DNA of 8,070 nucleotides from Marinobacterium_E sp035458585 (GTDB lineage: Bacteria > Pseudomonadota > Gammaproteobacteria > Pseudomonadales > Balneatricaceae): assembly GCA_035458585.1 (NCBI GenBank), contig DATHZN010000110.1, positions 1 to 8,070 on the forward strand, read 5' to 3'. Positions 5,149 through 8,070 of this stretch are shown piece by piece (position 1 is the stretch's first letter; each line of letters begins with the position of its first letter). The notes below the pieces were generated by a model that was not told the DNA's origin, did not search any database, and saw only the letters and a list, made by a program, of their open reading frames with translations. The position numbers were made by a program, and so were the translations under genes.

Positions 5149-6586
5149 AGAAAGCGGGTGTTAGAAGAACGAGTAGTGTAAATACCTCTAAGCGTCCAAG
5201 CAGCATTGCTAGCACCAAAATCCACTTAGCGGTGTCGTTAATACCGCCGTAGTTGGCTGAGACATCACCCAAACCTGGCCCTAGGTTGTTGAGGGTGGCA
5301 CCAACCGCCGACCAAGCAGTGACCTGGTCTAAGCCAGTCGCCATTAGAGCAATCAACATCAGAACGAAAACGATTAGATAGACCGAGAAGAATCCCCAGA
5401 CGGCCTCCAGAACCTTCGACGAGATCGGACGTCGGCCCAGTTTCACTGGCATAATTGCATTGGGGTGGATCAGTCGCACAATCTCGCGGTAGCCCTGTTT
5501 GAGGATCAACAGTACCCGGATAACTTTCATTCCTCCTCCGGTAGATCCCGCACAGCCTCCTGCAAAGGCGGCAACAAAGAGCATGAAAGGTAGCATCGCA
5601 GGCCAGTGCGCGAAGTCTGCTACAGCGAACCCTGTAGTGGTCGCAATAGAGACCACCATAAATACCGACTTGCGCAATGACTCGATAGGCGGGTAGGTTT
5701 CCGTAAGATCAAGTACAAAGAGTGTGATCATGGATACCGATAGCAGAAGGAAAAGGTAGAATTTGAACTCAGGGTCGACAAAGTAGTGCGTCAGAGTACG
5801 TTGACGGAAAGCAGCAAAATGTAGTCCAAAGTTGATACCCGAAATCACCATAAAGAAGATCGCGATCGACTCAATCAGAGGGCTGTTAAAGTATCCTATG
5901 CTGGCGTCGTGAGTTGAGAAACCACCAATGGCGACCGTTGCAAAGCTGTGACAAATAGCATCAAACAGTGTCATACCGGCTGCCCAGTAGCCCAGTGCAC
6001 AAGCGACTGTCAACGTCAGGTAGATGTTCCACAGAGCTTTAGCAGTCTCTGTAATCCGTGGCGTCAGTTTTGAATCTTTTACCGGCCCAGGCGTCTCAGC
6101 ACGGTAGAGCTGCATGCCACCGATCCCCAACATCGGCAGTATGGCAACGGCTAGCACGATGATACCCATGCCACCTAGCCATTGAAGTTGCTGGCGGTAA
6201 TAGAGTAGCGATCGGGGTAGGTCATCAAGGCCGGTGATGACGGTGGCCCCGGTGGTTGTCAGCCCGGAGACCGATTCGAAGATGGCGTCTGTGAAGCTAA
6301 GCGCGAGTGCCTCGTCAAAGTGCAGAGGCAGGGCGCCAAAGAAACCCAGCACGCTCCAAAACAGGACGGTAATGAGAAACCCATCACGGGTACGCAACTC
6401 CTGACGAACGCGCATTACAGGTAGCCAGATAAAGAATCCCGTCAGCAGTGTGATAGCAAAACCACCGATGAAAGCGTTAAGGTTGCCATCGTTGTAGTAA
6501 AGAGATATGGCAGCCGGGGGAATCTGGGTGACACTGAAAATCATCAGTAGAATACCCAGGATTTTTAAAATGACCCGAAAATGCAT
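5138..6586 (-). CDS. trkH: Trk system potassium uptake protein TrkH
   Basis: TrkH is the inner-membrane, channel-like subunit of the Trk potassium uptake system, gated by a cytoplasmic TrkA ring. The 482-residue product matches the roughly 483-residue family length and is hydrophobic throughout, with an N-terminal membrane helix (about 5-28). The fourfold pore-loop repeat is visible: T-T-T-G-A-T (110-115), A-I-G-G-F-S-T-H-D (219-227), T-T-T-G-F-A (316-321) and N-N-L-G-P-G-L-G (433-440). The glycines in these loops form the potassium selectivity filter. The G-C-A-G-S-T-G-G-G-M-K segment (344-354) corresponds to the conserved intramembrane loop of the third repeat, which acts in gating in TrkH/KtrB proteins. 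The ATG lies 7 bp after the trkA stop, with GAGG upstream, so the two genes are probably one transcript. Length and motifs favour TrkH over the shorter KtrB. No defect is seen. Confidence 0.97.
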   Translation of the reverse strand: MHFRVILKILGILLMIFSVTQIPPAAISLYYNDGNLNAFIGGFAITLLTGFFIWLPVMRVRQELRTRDGFLITVLFWSVLGFFGALPLHFDEALALSFTDAIFESVSGLTTTGATVITGLDDLPRSLLYYRQQLQWLGGMGIIVLAVAILPMLGIGGMQLYRAETPGPVKDSKLTPRITETAKALWNIYLTLTVACALGYWAAGMTLFDAICHSFATVAIGGFSTHDASIGYFNSPLIESIAIFFMVISGINFGLHFAAFRQRTLTHYFVDPEFKFYLFLLLSVSMITLFVLDLTETYPPIESLRKSVFMVVSIATTTGFAVADFAHWPAMLPFMLFVAAFAGGCAGSTGGGMKVIRVLLILKQGYREIVRLIHPNAIMPVKLGRRPISSKVLEAVWGFFSVYLIVFVLMLIALMATGLDQVTAWSAVGATLNNLGPGLGDVSANYGGINDTAKWILVLAMLLGRLEVFTLLVLLTPAFWRR

Positions 6587-6593
6587 ATCTGCC

Positions 6594-7970
6594 TCAGAAG
6601 AAGTGCAGGCCGACGGAGAAGAGCTTCTCTACTTCGCCGATGCGCCTGTTATCTACCAGAAAGAGAATGACGTGGTCACCATCCTCAATCACAACATCAT
6701 CATGAGCGATCAGTACCTGGTCATTTCGCACTAGGGCACCAATGGTGGCCCCTTCTGGGAGCTTGATCTCTTCGATCATTCGGCCAACCACTTTGGAACT
6801 CATACGGTCACCGTGGGCGACGGCCTCGATGGCTTCAGCCGCTCCACGACGCAGTGAATGAACTGCCGCTACGTCGCCACGACGAACATGCGTCAGTAGC
6901 GCACCAATCGTAGTTTGTTGGGGTGATATAGCGATATCGATAACGCCGCCCTGTACAAGGTCTACATAAGCTGGGTTATTGATTAGAGTCATCACTTTAC
7001 GGGCGCCCATACGCTTTGCGAGCATAGACGCCATGATATTGGCTTCATCATCATTGGTGAGTGCGCAGAAGACATCCGTATCCTCTATGTTCTCCTCCAG
7101 CAGCAGCTCGCGATCCGAGGCGCTACCATGAAGCACAATGGAGTTGTGCAGATCACGTGACAACTGCTGGCACCGACCGAGGTTACGTTCAATGATCTTA
7201 ACCTGATATTGATTCTCAATCGATTCAGCCAGGCGAGCACCGATATTACCGCCACCAGCAATGATGATACGTTTGTAAGGGTTGTCGAGGCGACGTAACT
7301 CACCCATAACGGCCCGAATATCCTTAGAAGCTGCGATAAAAAAGACTTCGTCATCCGCTTCGATGACTGTTTCGCCCGTTGGTATAATCGGTCTGTCCTG
7401 TCGGAAAATCGCCGCTACACGTGTATCTACATTGGGCATATGCGCCCTCAATACCGCAATTTCACGGCCGACCAGCGGGCCACCATAGTAGGCTTTTACT
7501 GCAACAAGTTGTGCGTGACCCTCAGCGAAATCCAGTACCTGCAACGCGCCCGGATGTTCGATCATCCGTTTAACGTGTTGCGTCACCAGCTCTTCGGGAC
7601 TGATTAAAACATCAATTGGGATAGCGCCATCGGTAAAGAGTTGGCGATTATTCACCAGATAGTCGTGGTCTCGAACACGCGCAATGCGCTTAGGTACCTT
7701 GAAGAGTGTGGTCGCTACTTGGCAGGCAACCATATTAATTTCATCACTGTTTGTAACGGCGATGAGCAGATCAGCGTCACGTGCGCCGGCACGTTCAAGT
7801 GTGCTGGGGAAGGAGGCAGCTCCCTCTACGGTGCGGATATCCAGTCGGTCCTGCAACTCTCGCAAGCGTGGGCCGTCGGTGTCGACAACGGTGATGTCGT
7901 TGGACTCGTTAGCGAGGTGTTCAGCAAGTGAGCCACCAACCTGACCTGCGCCAAGAATAACGACATTCAT
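6594..7970 (-). CDS. trkA: Trk potassium transporter regulatory subunit TrkA
   Basis: TrkA is the peripheral cytoplasmic subunit that binds NAD(H) or adenine nucleotides and controls the TrkH pore. The 458-residue product has the E. coli-type duplicated form with two RCK units. RCK-N 1 (about 1-120) has the Rossmann loop G-A-G-Q-V-G (7-12) and the ribose-binding acidic residue D30. RCK-C 1 covers about 140-225. RCK-N 2 (about 233-350) has G-G-G-N-I-G (239-244) and E261 at the acidic position. RCK-C 2 covers about 370-455. Both nucleotide sites look intact. The gene lies between rsmB (7 bp upstream) and trkH (7 bp downstream). Its ribosome binding site overlaps the end of rsmB: AGG lies six bases from the ATG, and a stronger AGGAGG lies twelve bases away, rather far. 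This rsmB-trkA-trkH order implies co-transcription. Confidence 0.98.
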   Translation of the reverse strand: MNVVILGAGQVGGSLAEHLANESNDITVVDTDGPRLRELQDRLDIRTVEGAASFPSTLERAGARDADLLIAVTNSDEINMVACQVATTLFKVPKRIARVRDHDYLVNNRQLFTDGAIPIDVLISPEELVTQHVKRMIEHPGALQVLDFAEGHAQLVAVKAYYGGPLVGREIAVLRAHMPNVDTRVAAIFRQDRPIIPTGETVIEADDEVFFIAASKDIRAVMGELRRLDNPYKRIIIAGGGNIGARLAESIENQYQVKIIERNLGRCQQLSRDLHNSIVLHGSASDRELLLEENIEDTDVFCALTNDDEANIMASMLAKRMGARKVMTLINNPAYVDLVQGGVIDIAISPQQTTIGALLTHVRRGDVAAVHSLRRGAAEAIEAVAHGDRMSSKVVGRMIEEIKLPEGATIGALVRNDQVLIAHDDVVIEDGDHVILFLVDNRRIGEVEKLFSVGLHFF

Positions 7971-7977
7971 CTGCTAC

Positions 7978-8070
7978 CTAAGCCTCCTGCATGCGCTCTA
8001 GGCGCGCATAAAAAAATCCGTCATGTCCATCTGTTTGCGGAAACAGCTGCCGACCAAAGGTCCGATTAAC
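7978..8070 (-). CDS. rsmB: 16S rRNA (cytosine-967-C5)-methyltransferase, C-terminus (partial)
   Basis: The last 30 codons of a frame entering from the right end read G-R-Q-L-F-P-Q-T-D-G-H-D-G-F-F-Y-A-R-L-E-R, then M-Q-E-A and a TAG stop. This is the characteristic tail of RsmB (also called Sun or RrmB), where the P-x-x-D-G-x-D-G-F-F-Y-A-R/K-L sequence forms the last strands of the SAM-dependent methyltransferase fold. RsmB methylates C967 of 16S rRNA. The catalytic cysteines and the NusB-like N-terminal domain lie outside the window. It ends 7 bp before trkA, and the order fmt-rsmB-trkA is common in Pseudomonas and relatives, which supports the call. Confidence 0.93.
   Translation of the reverse strand, partial: VNRTFGRQLFPQTDGHDGFFYARLERMQEA

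Noticed and set aside
4684..5181. Forward frame of 165 codons opposite glyQ and the trkH end
   Set aside because: It is antisense to the conserved glyQ and spans the glyQ promoter gap. The product matches no family I recognise.

Overview
The window looks like an origin-proximal chromosome segment of a gammaproteobacterium with moderate GC content. Gene content and order fit the Pseudomonas/Oceanospirillales type: a gyrB 3' end, then glyS, glyQ, trkH, trkA and rsmB. In such genomes the dnaA-dnaN-recF-gyrB cluster lies close to glyQS and trkA. The exact genus cannot be read from the sequence; a marine Oceanospirillales-like bacterium is a reasonable guess. No rRNA, tRNA, CRISPR, insertion sequence or prophage gene was seen.

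Layout. Bases 1-21 (+) encode the last six residues and stop of what looks like gyrB, followed by an intrinsic terminator (47-69). Joined directly to that terminator is a 14-bp perfect palindrome that matches the ParB-binding parS consensus at 15 of 16 positions (69-84). A second parS-like site lies at 704-719. The A+T-rich stretch between them holds only one orphan reading frame of 122 codons (185-553, -), of doubtful status. Just after the second site a well-supported + strand gene (800-1942) encodes a DUF3095-family protein. Its N-terminal part resembles the catalytic core of class III nucleotide cyclases. A bidirectional terminator (1972-2009) separates it from the leftward genes.

The rest is a run of minus-strand housekeeping genes. 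rsmB (only its C-terminus is in the window), trkA and trkH are separated by 7 bp each and form an apparent operon. After a 109-bp gap with a TATAAT -10 box come glyQ and glyS, coupled through a TGATG overlap. GlyQ and GlyS are the alpha and beta subunits of the tetrameric glycyl-tRNA synthetase. TrkA and TrkH are the NAD-binding regulatory ring and the channel-like membrane subunit of the Trk potassium uptake system.

The most interesting part is the gyrB-glyS interval. It combines two candidate centromere (parS) sites, an orphan reading frame and an uncharacterised cyclase-like gene inside an otherwise conserved housekeeping neighbourhood. If oriC lies beside dnaA to the left, the glyS to rsmB genes are transcribed head-on to replication, while gyrB and the DUF3095 gene run with it.
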